NCBI GenBank assembly: GCA_030538215.1
Contig: JAUNUM010000006.1
Coordinates: forward strand, 1 to 51,413
DNA length: 51,413 nt
Direction: 5' to 3'
DNA from: Bacteroidia bacterium
Lineage (GTDB): Bacteria > Bacteroidota > Bacteroidia > Bacteroidales > Dysgonomonadaceae
Made by a program: the position numbers and the translations under genes. Below the pieces are notes generated by a model, which did not search any database, was not told where the DNA came from, and was given only the letters and a program-made list of their open reading frames with translations. Below are positions 42,508 through 50,052 of this stretch, piece by piece. The number at the start of each line of letters is the position of its first letter. The stretch's first letter is position 1.

Positions 42508-44463
42508 ATGACCAACACTAATTTAATTGACATTAAATATCAGCAAACAGGAAAATCCACCAATACCAACGAGCTCGGTATGCGCGATATGCAAGCCAAG
42601 GTTTATGCAGCACGCAACGAGCAGTATTTATTAGTGAAAGCCCCGCCCGCTTCGGGAAAGTCGCGTGCGCTGATGTTTGTGGCATTAGACAAATTAGCCA
42701 ATCAGGGCGTAAAGAAAGTAATCGTTGCCGTACCGGAAAAAACCATCGGTCGCTCGTTTCAAAACACTCTGTTAAAGAAATATGGGTTCTTTGAAGATTG
42801 GCAATTGGCACAGTATTTTAATCTCTGCGATGCTGAATTTGAAAAGGATAAAATCGGTAGATTTAAGGAGTTTTTCAGGCAAAAAAGCACCAATAAGTTA
42901 GTCTGTACACACTCAACTTTGCGTCTGGCGATAAAAGAAATGGACAACGAAGTGTTCAACGACTGCTTGCTGGCTATTGACGAGTTTCACCACGCTTCGG
43001 CATCAGTAGAGAGCAATCTGGGCGACATTATTCGGGATTTAATGGCTGAAACTTCGGTTCACATTGTGGCTATGACCGGCTCGTATTTCAGAGGTGATGG
43101 CGTGCCCGTAATGCGACCGGAGGATGAGAGGCGATTTCATCACATCACATACAATTACTATGAACAACTTAACGGTTATCAGCACCTGAAATCGTTGGGT
43201 TTAGGTTATCACTTTTATCAAGGTAATTATCTGACTGCTATTGAAGAGGTGTTGGATACTACCAAGAAAACGCTTATTCATATTCCTTCCGTCAATTCTC
43301 GCGCCGCCACAGGTTTGGGGAAACATACGGAGGTGGAGGAGATTATGAACTTTTGCGGTGTAAAAGGCAACAGGAACTACGATACGGGCATTACCGAAGT
43401 GGTTACGCCCGATGGAAGTACACTCCGATTTGCTGATTTGGTAGAAGATAACGCTACCGAGCGCACAACCTTACAAAGTTATTTGCAACGGATGAACCGC
43501 AAAGACGATGTGGATATAATTATTGCTTTGGGAACTGCCAAAGAAGGCTTCGACTGGCAGTGGTGCGAGCATTGCCTTACAGTGGGTGTGCGTGGTTCGC
43601 TCACGGAAGTGGTGCAAATAATTGGTCGCTGTACCCGCGATTGTGAGGGGAAAGAGCACGCACAGTTTACTAATTTGATAGCCGCGCCGGATGCAACGCA
43701 GGAAAATGTATCAAAATCTGTAAATGATATGCTGAAAGCTATTGTTGCTTCACTGCTGATGGAGCAAGTAATGGCACCGTCGTGGAATTTCAAAACAATC
43801 AAGGAGTTTACAGAAGGTGGTGAAGTGCTTGGCGAACGTGAAATAATAGTAGAAGGATTGAAACCATTATCATCGGTAAAAACTACACAGATTGTTACGG
43901 AACAGCTGGACGACCTGAAAGCAACAATCTTGCAGAATGATATGATGGTGCGGGCGTTGGATGGTAATACCCCGGCTGAAGTTATAAACCAAGTGCTTAT
44001 TCCTAAAATAATCAAGGAGAAACACCCCGATTTATCGGATGAAGAAGTGGAAGAGGTGCGTCAGCGTATCATTTTAGACACCATTGTGAAAGGTAATGAT
44101 GTAACAGAAAGTGCGGGAAACCGATTGTTGCAAATTACAAATCGATTTATCAATATTGATAAGCTGAGCATTAATTTGATTAACACGATTAATCCTTTTC
44201 AGCGAGCTTATGAAATTTTATCGAAGAACGTAACGGCTTCGGTATTAAAACTTATACAAGATACCATTGCAGAGCAAAAATATGATATGTCGATAGAAGA
44301 GGCAATCATTCTTTTCAAAGGACCGCTCAAAGAGTATTTAGCAAAGCACAACGATAAACTTCCATCCGTAAATGACCCGTCGCCACAGGTGCAAAAATTA
44401 GCGCAGGCTTACGCTATTATTGTTAATGAAAAAAGAAGACATTTGACAGGTTTGCAAGACTGA
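42508..44463 (+). CDS. DEAD/DEAH-like SF2 helicase of the defence operon
   Basis: This is a cytosolic superfamily 2 helicase/translocase. Walker A is APPASGKS with Lys51, Walker B is LLAIDEFHH (DEFH variant, about residues 154-162), motif III is AMTGSYF and motif VI is VVQIIGRCTR (about 370-379). The C-terminal 230 residues are helical with no clear motif. Length 651. It has the role expected of the YeeB-like helicase in methyltransferase-helicase-nuclease loci: moving along DNA and delivering the nuclease to unmodified targets (inference). The 89-residue gene starts 12 bases later. Confidence 0.88.
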   Translation: MTNTNLIDIKYQQTGKSTNTNELGMRDMQAKVYAARNEQYLLVKAPPASGKSRALMFVALDKLANQGVKKVIVAVPEKTIGRSFQNTLLKKYGFFEDWQLAQYFNLCDAEFEKDKIGRFKEFFRQKSTNKLVCTHSTLRLAIKEMDNEVFNDCLLAIDEFHHASASVESNLGDIIRDLMAETSVHIVAMTGSYFRGDGVPVMRPEDERRFHHITYNYYEQLNGYQHLKSLGLGYHFYQGNYLTAIEEVLDTTKKTLIHIPSVNSRAATGLGKHTEVEEIMNFCGVKGNRNYDTGITEVVTPDGSTLRFADLVEDNATERTTLQSYLQRMNRKDDVDIIIALGTAKEGFDWQWCEHCLTVGVRGSLTEVVQIIGRCTRDCEGKEHAQFTNLIAAPDATQENVSKSVNDMLKAIVASLLMEQVMAPSWNFKTIKEFTEGGEVLGEREIIVEGLKPLSSVKTTQIVTEQLDDLKATILQNDMMVRALDGNTPAEVINQVLIPKIIKEKHPDLSDEEVEEVRQRIILDTIVKGNDVTESAGNRLLQITNRFINIDKLSINLINTINPFQRAYEILSKNVTASVLKLIQDTIAEQKYDMSIEEAIILFKGPLKEYLAKHNDKLPSVNDPSPQVQKLAQAYAIIVNEKRRHLTGLQD

Positions 44464-44475
44464 AAATTTTAGAAT

Positions 44476-44745
44476 ATGGATTGGGAAAAAGAACTACTGG
44501 CACTATTTGACGACCCACTACTGGCGGATGTTCGTCCTTTGCCACCCAAAATTACACAAGATGACAGATTGACACAGTCATTCTTAGAAATAATGGATTG
44601 GATTGGAGTTAATAACAGAGAGCCAAGTGAAGATGGTAAGGATTTTAAAGAAAAATCGCTGTACAGACGTTTGCAGAATATAAGAACTGACGTGGATAAA
44701 ACGGCTTATTTGAAAGAATTTGACCATTTAAATTTGTTGAAGTGA
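44476..44745 (+). CDS. Hypothetical 89-residue protein with a DPLL N-terminal motif
   Basis: A small, acidic, mostly helical protein with no recognised family. Its N-terminus, MDWEKELLALFDDPLL, resembles that of the next protein (MNIDEELKSIFSDPLL): both share the spacing E-L-x3-F-x-D-P-L-L. Its stop TGA overlaps the next start (TGATG), so the two are translationally coupled. The shared motif suggests both bind one partner, perhaps the helicase; this is inference. Confidence 0.7.
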   Translation: MDWEKELLALFDDPLLADVRPLPPKITQDDRLTQSFLEIMDWIGVNNREPSEDGKDFKEKSLYRRLQNIRTDVDKTAYLKEFDHLNLLK

Positions 44746-45977
44746 TGAATATAGACGAAGAATTAAAAAGCATATTTTCAGATCCGCTTCTTGAGCATAT
44801 TGAGCAAGAGGATTTAAGCCTTTTCGATGTGCCGGAAACGCTAAAAAAATCGACAAAGGATAATCCCGATTATATTGCTCAGCGTACTCTATGCGAGAAT
44901 TTCCACGATTATGAAGATGGTTTTAAAAAAGTACATCAAGAGTTGAAATCCGGCAAACGTAACATAAAAAAATTAACTAAATCGCGCGCACTCCAAGCCG
45001 GATCTTATTATATAACAGGTGGTGTCTTGCTCTTTTTAGAACAAATTGGCGAATGGGAGATAAATAACAAAAGAAAGAAGAAAGATGCCCGCACACGCTG
45101 TATCTACGAGAATGGTACCGAAAGTGATATTTATTTGGATACGCTTAGAAAGTCGATAACTACGGATGGATATGTTGTTACAGAAAGTACGGAAAGCGAT
45201 GAGGCATTTCTCCAATCCCAATTTGGAGTAACTTCCGATGATATTCAGGATGGCTGGATATATGTATTGAGTTCACTTTCAGAAAATCCGGAGATAAAAA
45301 GTCAAAAAAATCTTTATAAGATTGGTTTTTCAACTACTCCCGTAGAAGAACGCATTAAAAATGCACAAAACGATGCAACTTATTTGATGGATAAAGTGAA
45401 GATTGAGGCTTCGTGGAAAACATTTAATATGAATACGCAGAAGTTTGAAAATCTTATTCACCAGTTTTTTAGTGCCGTCCAGTTTAATTTTCTCATTGAA
45501 GATAAAAGTGGAGTAAAGAAGAAAGCACGTGAATGGTATGTTGTGCCAATGGATATTATCGAAACTGTAATCAATCGATTTATCGACAAGAGCATTGTAC
45601 ATTATAGGTACAACCCTTCGCTGGAAAGTTTGGAATACATTGAACCGGCAAATGAAAATACTAAACCAAAGTTTGATACTACAGGACTGAAAGTACTTAC
45701 GCTAAATATCAAGAAAATTTATTTTGACGAAATAATTGCAGGAAATAAAGACATAGAATTTAGAGAGTTAAAGCAAACAACACTAAATAGATACACTTGG
45801 ATAAGCAATGAAGATGGCAAAAGGTATCTGAAAAAATACGATGTTATCCGTTTTTATGTCGGATATAATAGGGATAGAGCATCCGCTTTGGTTGAAGTTA
45901 TTGACACAACTTACAATAGTGATAGTCGTTTTGTTGAGTATCATTTGGGAAGGGTGTTGGAGAAAAATATGATTTAA
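44745..45977 (+). CDS. GIY-YIG nuclease (T5orf172-like) with C-terminal ASCH domain
   Basis: This is the likely cleaving subunit of the defence operon. After the DPLL N-terminus and a linker there is a GIY-YIG domain of the T5orf172/MUG113 type (about residues 168-280): DGWIYVL, LYKIGFSTTPVEERIKNAQ (Arg in the second motif helix) and a Glu in KFENLIHQFF as candidate metal ligand. The C-terminus (about 315-405) looks like an ASCH/PUA-like domain, with LTLNIKKIYFDEIIAGNKDIEFRE (key Lys-x-x-Glu-x-Arg). PUA-fold domains in restriction proteins often sense modified bases. Start ATG 44745, coupled by TGATG to the upstream gene. Length 410. It fills the slot of YeeC in the B. subtilis locus. Confidence 0.8.
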   Translation: MNIDEELKSIFSDPLLEHIEQEDLSLFDVPETLKKSTKDNPDYIAQRTLCENFHDYEDGFKKVHQELKSGKRNIKKLTKSRALQAGSYYITGGVLLFLEQIGEWEINNKRKKKDARTRCIYENGTESDIYLDTLRKSITTDGYVVTESTESDEAFLQSQFGVTSDDIQDGWIYVLSSLSENPEIKSQKNLYKIGFSTTPVEERIKNAQNDATYLMDKVKIEASWKTFNMNTQKFENLIHQFFSAVQFNFLIEDKSGVKKKAREWYVVPMDIIETVINRFIDKSIVHYRYNPSLESLEYIEPANENTKPKFDTTGLKVLTLNIKKIYFDEIIAGNKDIEFRELKQTTLNRYTWISNEDGKRYLKKYDVIRFYVGYNRDRASALVEVIDTTYNSDSRFVEYHLGRVLEKNMI

Positions 45978-45989
45978 TATTCCATTATT

Positions 45990-47003
45990 ATGAATATTTA
46001 TAAATATCCTATTATTACAGAACCAAAAATCTTTGAGTCGCTAATCGTTGATTATATGAACTTTCGTTTTGATACAACAAGCTTTCAAAAGCTTGGAAGA
46101 AACGGGCAAAAACAATTTGGAATAGACATACTTTCTTTTGAACATAATTGTGCTGTTCAATGTAAGGTTATTAGTAACTTACCAAGAACAAAGTCAGAGC
46201 AAAAAAAAGTAATGAAAAGCATTTCTAAAGATATCATTGATGCGTATGAAAGTCATATTCCTGTTAACAAACTTATAATTGCAACAACACTCCCAAGGGA
46301 TGTGAATTTCTTTGGTAAAGAAAGTCCTTTTTTCTATGCATCAACTAAAGGTATGTTAATGCTTGAATTTTGGAGTTGGGATGATATTTGTGATGGATTG
46401 GACACTTACCCCATCTTAGTGAAAAAGTATTTTAGAAATTTCCTGCCAAATCTCACAATTGCATTAGTGAAAGTAGTGCCTAAGTCGGTTTATAAAAAGA
46501 CAGATGCACCTAAACACGAAGCCTTTGGACATAGCTTTCACTATAAATTTCAAAACGATAAAAAACGAAATCAACTACCCATATTTGATATATCAATCAT
46601 AAATAATTCTGATGAAACCGTTTTGTTAGTTTCAATTGATACTTATGCAGAAAGAACTGCAGCAATGGCAGGGCGTCCATCTGTTCCTATTGGAAAACTA
46701 AAACCATACAGAAAATATAAAATAAATTTATCGTTTAAATACAATTCAGAATATAGCCCTATCAAAACCTCATTAGAACTTGAAAATCCAATATTTTTGT
46801 ATCCAAAAGCACCTCTAAGATTACAACTACAAGGAGATTGTGCTATAACTGCACCTTCCCGTGTGAGATTTGCGTTAAACTTCAACAATGATACTGTTTT
46901 TACTGAATACATTTATTTTGAATGCGTCGCTAATTCAATGATGTCTATTATACATTCAGAAGAGATGCTGACAAAATGCTTGGTAAATTTCAAAAAAATC
47001 TAA
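45990..47003 (+). CDS. Mrr-like PD-(D/E)XK nuclease-domain protein
   Basis: The N-terminal domain (residues about 12-110) has the Mrr-type core: Glu16 in a helix, FGIDIL with Asp46 and AVQCK with Gln57 and Lys59 (the E/Q-x-K active site), and the KLIIATTLPRD strand-loop typical of Mrr-like folds. The C-terminal 200 residues are beta-rich with no recognised family. Length 337. It follows the GIY-YIG gene by 12 bases, so it ends the same operon. An Mrr-like effector may cut modified or foreign DNA. The gene is AT-rich like its neighbours. Confidence 0.72.
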   Translation: MNIYKYPIITEPKIFESLIVDYMNFRFDTTSFQKLGRNGQKQFGIDILSFEHNCAVQCKVISNLPRTKSEQKKVMKSISKDIIDAYESHIPVNKLIIATTLPRDVNFFGKESPFFYASTKGMLMLEFWSWDDICDGLDTYPILVKKYFRNFLPNLTIALVKVVPKSVYKKTDAPKHEAFGHSFHYKFQNDKKRNQLPIFDISIINNSDETVLLVSIDTYAERTAAMAGRPSVPIGKLKPYRKYKINLSFKYNSEYSPIKTSLELENPIFLYPKAPLRLQLQGDCAITAPSRVRFALNFNNDTVFTEYIYFECVANSMMSIIHSEEMLTKCLVNFKKI

Positions 47004-47050
47004 ATATTAATGGAGTAGAGATTAATGTTTTTTGATTTTATTTAAAAATA

Positions 47051-47077
47051 TACTGCCGACCCCACAAGTCGGCAGTA
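47051..47077. terminator. Hairpin after the defence operon
   Basis: TACTGCCGAC and GTCGGCAGTA form a perfect 10-bp stem with a seven-base loop, 47 bases past the Mrr-like gene. There is no long T-run on the plus strand. It is the probable operon end. Confidence 0.5.
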
Positions 47078-47081
47078 AATC

Positions 47082-47339
47082 CTACACCTCCACCCACTTC
47101 CCCGCATCAAATCCAGACAAAATGTGCTCATTGGCAAAAACACAACCTAACTGATTGCAGATTTCCAATATCTGCACCGATGGAAATATCCTGCTACAAC
47201 CCGTGATGACGGTTGAGAAATTTTCGTTTGCTGATGGAGAGGTGGCAAAAATAAAAAATGCAATTGAGGGATCGTAAATGACAAAACAGAAAATACAACA
47301 TATAGCGCTGAGCCACAGCGAATTATATCTTTTTTGCAA
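47082..47339 (-). pseudogene. Possible C-terminal remnant of an unknown protein
   Basis: An 85-codon minus-strand frame whose last 55 residues look like genuine protein (ILEICNQLGCVFANEH, then a Trp-Val-Glu-Val end), while the first 30 do not. No family is recognised. It lies between the hairpin at 47051 and the 42-bp palindrome at 47332, so a gene fragment is more likely than an intact gene. Confidence 0.3.
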
Positions 47340-47373
47340 ATTAAGCAGGTTTAAACCTGCTTAATTTGCAAAA
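47332..47373. repeat. Perfect 42-bp palindrome downstream of the second AAA_14 ATPase
   Basis: The left arm includes GCAAATTAAGCAGG, the centre is TTTAAA and the right arm is the exact reverse complement out to four terminal A/T bases. The core AAGCAGGTTTAAA also occurs upstream of the ATPase gene (48957-48970), so the gene sits between related elements. It may also terminate the ATPase transcript, which ends 78 bases away. Confidence 0.85.
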
Positions 47374-47450
47374 CATCTATATTTATCTATATATCAGGCA
47401 TTTGATTTGTAATTTCACAATACGGAGAGCTTTTCGTATTGTGTGTATTG

Positions 47451-48914
47451 CTAAAAATTAGTATAATCATAAATTTCGTTTATAGTATTATATCCCACTA
47501 TATAAGAGTACAAAGCGGTTGGCATAAAAAACAAATTTACACGCTCCATTTCTCTTATTCCTTGCTTGTCTATACTAGTTACCACAGCCGTGTTGAGTTT
47601 ATTGTTGTCCATAAATTTCAGTAGCGACTTTAATTCTGCGGGATAATCAAAATATCTGTTTGACCATTTTACTTCACTTGCCCATAGCGGTTTTTGTGTG
47701 ACATTATTCAGTTTCACAATATCAACTTCGCCTGCACTGCGCCCATCTTTCCAGTTTGCATAGCAAAGCGTTGCATCTTCACGTGGGAAAAACTGTGTGA
47801 ATACGGCTGTTTCTACCATATCGCCAATTTTGTCATCGGTAAGTTCCAATGGTTGAAATAGGGCACATCGTAAAGACGGATTAGTTAAGTAAATTTTAAA
47901 CGATGATACACGTTGAAAACGCTTAGCATTAAAATCAGTTCTATGAACAATTTTGATTAGAAAAGCCGCTTGCAAATATTCTATATATTTGCGCAACGTA
48001 TCTTTTTTCACGCCCGACATTTTTGAAAGACTTTCGTAAGAAAACTCATTGCCTGAATGATAGGCAATAACGGAGAAAAAGGAATTAAGTTCCTGAACAT
48101 CGGATATTCCATAAAGACTTGGCAGGTCTCGCAGAAGTACTTTGTCTATTATGTCGTTGCGAATAAACTGTCCGGGATTGGATTGTATTTTTTCTGAAAA
48201 AACAACTTCTGGGTAACCGCCAAAGTTGAGATAATGAATAAATTGAGAATTAAGTTCTCGAATATCAATTGCTTTGAAAGTCGGAATTTCTATATTTCCC
48301 ACTATTAATTTATCGGGAACAATTAAATTGCTCATTCCTTTAAGCTGAATGTATTCACAGAAAGTGAGTGGTGGCAACTGAAAGTCGGTAAAACGACCGG
48401 CGCCGCTCTCACCACTTTTCATTTTGAGTGCGGCGGCCGCCGAGCCTGAAACGGTAAATTTGCAGTATCTATACGTATCTACTAATGACTTCAGATGTAT
48501 TTCCCAATCTTTGAGATACTGAATTTCGTCGAAAAAAACGTAAAACCCTTTTTTCGGCTCGTTAGGTTCAATACCTTGTGCTTCGCAGGCCATCAAAAAC
48601 AACTCTTCGAGCGAAATACGGTTGTAAATTGGCGTTTCAATTGACACATAAATAATTTGACGCGGATTTACACCTGACTTTATCAAGCGTTCTATGCAGT
48701 GGAAAATAAGTACGGTTTTTCCCACTCGTCGGGGTCCCATAAGGATAACGCTTCGCAATAAATTTATGTCTGCTACCTGTGTATAAAACTTTTCTAAATA
48801 TAGTCGTGGACGCATATTGCTAAAATACGTATCGATAGAGCCACTTTTCCACCAAGGATTATCAACCCTTATACGATTGACAATTTGCTCCTTTTGATAT
48901 CCTGTCTGTATCAT
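47451..48914 (-). CDS. AAA_14/DUF4143 ATPase (second of two)
   Basis: This P-loop ATPase has a DUF4143 C-terminal domain. Walker A is GPRRVGKT (residues 60-67), Walker B is FYVFFDEIQYL and sensor-like TVSGSAAAAL follows. The C-terminal domain has SAGEVDIV...WASEVKWS, the same Asp...Glu-x-Lys arrangement as the first ATPase. Length 487. Sequence similarity to the 18158-19498 protein is low outside these motifs. The promoter region has the TATATTTGCA -7 box also seen ahead of the first ATPase, preceded by its own repeats (48955-49012). It runs against the defence operon and is the last intact gene of the island. Function unsettled; a defence or toxin-like role is speculation. Confidence 0.87.
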   Translation of the reverse strand: MIQTGYQKEQIVNRIRVDNPWWKSGSIDTYFSNMRPRLYLEKFYTQVADINLLRSVILMGPRRVGKTVLIFHCIERLIKSGVNPRQIIYVSIETPIYNRISLEELFLMACEAQGIEPNEPKKGFYVFFDEIQYLKDWEIHLKSLVDTYRYCKFTVSGSAAAALKMKSGESGAGRFTDFQLPPLTFCEYIQLKGMSNLIVPDKLIVGNIEIPTFKAIDIRELNSQFIHYLNFGGYPEVVFSEKIQSNPGQFIRNDIIDKVLLRDLPSLYGISDVQELNSFFSVIAYHSGNEFSYESLSKMSGVKKDTLRKYIEYLQAAFLIKIVHRTDFNAKRFQRVSSFKIYLTNPSLRCALFQPLELTDDKIGDMVETAVFTQFFPREDATLCYANWKDGRSAGEVDIVKLNNVTQKPLWASEVKWSNRYFDYPAELKSLLKFMDNNKLNTAVVTSIDKQGIREMERVNLFFMPTALYSYIVGYNTINEIYDYTNF

Positions 48915-48954
48915 ATAGTTAGTTTATTTACCTGCAAATATACACAATTTATCA

Positions 48955-49012
48955 AAATAAGCAGGTTTAAATCGGCTAATATTTGCATTTTAGCTAAATT
49001 AAGCAGTTTTAA
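48955..49012. repeat. Repeats upstream of the second AAA_14 ATPase
   Basis: The elements AAATAAGCAGGTTTAAA (48955-48971) and AAATTAAGCAGTTTTAAT (from 48997) are 42 bases apart, about four helical turns. Both share the core of the perfect palindrome at 47332-47373. On the minus strand, TATATTTGCA (the -7 box) lies 12 bases inside them, so they cover the -33 region. Confidence 0.65.
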
Positions 49013-49026
49013 TACGAAATATCATC

Positions 49027-49300
49027 TTAATTTGAATATTCATATTTATCTTTGTTAAGTTTATTATCTATTTCCAGGTCAATAATTTTCACTTCGTCGT
49101 AAGCGAAATTGTAAAGTTTGTAAACAAGAATGTCGATTTATGCTTCTAAATTGGATGTATTAGCTTGCGAAATGGCTTGCCTGCTTTGAGAATTTGATCT
49201 ACATACTTACTTACTCCCAACTTAAAAATACGCTTTCCACTACAAAAAGCGAACGATAAGTTGCTGTTGAAAAATTCTAAAATATCAGTAAGTTCATTTC
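49027..49300 (-). pseudogene. C-terminal wreck of an Eco57I-like restriction-modification gene
   Basis: The minus strand reads, with one frame change and one stop (49138-49140), VSKYVDQILKA, then QANTSNLEA, then IDILVYKLYNFAYDEVKIID. That is the usual tail of Eco57I-type (type IIG) restriction-modification enzymes (LVYxLYxLTxEEIKIV). It ends at TAA 49027-49029. Everything upstream of about 49300 is unrecognisable. It is evidence of an earlier restriction system at this edge of the island. Confidence 0.55.
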
Positions 49301-49465
49301 AGTTATCTCAATTAATAAATCCCAAGCATTATCAAGCACGAAAGTGCTACCAAATCAAGCAAGAGGGTAATAAATAAGGCAATCTAACCGATGTCAAAAA
49401 ACACTTTACTTGTATCTTAATTTGTACCACATAACCACATCTAACTGATAATCACATATCATTTC

Positions 49466-49484
49466 TTTTGAAGAAGTGAAGTAA
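49466..49484 (+). repeat. Right copy of the 19-bp direct repeat (dnaK 3' end; att-like)
   Basis: Exact copy of TTTTGAAGAAGTGAAGTAA, the last 19 bases of dnaK at 37949-37967, in the same orientation. The bases on either side do not match dnaK or its flank. A strong terminator follows 46 bases later, as would be expected after the original dnaK. Confidence 0.65.
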
Positions 49485-49530
49485 TTTCAAGCCGAAAGTC
49501 AGAAGACCGAAGCTCGAAGTAAATAAGATA

Positions 49531-49569
49531 AAAACTTCCCGATTAAAGAAATTTCAATCGGGAAGTTTT
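49531..49569 (+). terminator. Intrinsic terminator upstream of rpsU
   Basis: AAAACTTCCCGATT and AATCGGGAAGTTTT form a perfect 14-bp stem with an 11-base loop and a following TTTTATTTTAA. No gene lies directly upstream on the plus strand today, so it may be the displaced dnaK terminator. Confidence 0.75.
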
Positions 49570-49622
49570 ATTTTAATAAAATATTTTTAAAAGATCGCAT
49601 TTAAATTTCAAATATTTTTTCT

Positions 49623-49630
49623 TATCTTTG
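49623..49630 (+). promoter_or_regulatory. -7 box of rpsU
   Basis: TATCTTTG matches the Bacteroidetes -7 consensus TAnnTTTG. No clear TTG lies at -33. Transcription from here gives a leader of about 165 bases with two hairpins (49711-49728 and 49739-49766) and a GGGAGG at 49646-49651. Confidence 0.5.
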
Positions 49631-49802
49631 CACCCGCAAAACGAAGGGAGGTTATTGTAACACTCAGAAATAAAACAATATAGAACAAAATATCCATTTA
49701 TTTCAAGCATAAGAACAAACTTGTTCTTAGCTAATAGCAATTATACATATATATTAATGTGTAATTCTTCAAAAAACAATAATCTCAATTAAAAACAAAA
49801 AA

Positions 49803-49994
49803 ATGATAGTAGTACAATTAAAAGAAGGCGAAAATATTGAAAGAGCCTTGAAAAAATTTAAACGTAAATACGAAAGAACAGGCGTAGTAAAAGAGCTTCG
49901 CAGACGCCAGGCTTTTGCCAAACCTTCGGTTGTAAAACGCAAGAAAAAACAACATGCAGTTTACGTACAAAAACTGCAAGAAAACGAAGATTAA
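49803..49994 (+). CDS. rpsU: 30S ribosomal protein S21
   Basis: S21 is a small-subunit ribosomal protein next to the anti-Shine-Dalgarno region of 16S rRNA. In Bacteroidota it helps hide that region. The 63 residues are very basic and carry the family stretches MIVVQLKEGENIERALKKFKRK and RRRQAFAKPSVVKRKKK. Length normal. The start lacks a Shine-Dalgarno sequence. The leader has hairpins and an upstream GGGAGG, which could be used for autoregulation (inference). It begins the conserved run rpsU-xerC-hpf-tRNA, 58 bases before xerC. Confidence 0.96.
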   Translation: MIVVQLKEGENIERALKKFKRKYERTGVVKELRRRQAFAKPSVVKRKKKQHAVYVQKLQENED

Positions 49995-50052
49995 TTTTCA
50001 TATTTAAAATTATTTTCCTTAACTTCGCATATCAATCTGTCTGAGTTGCGAT

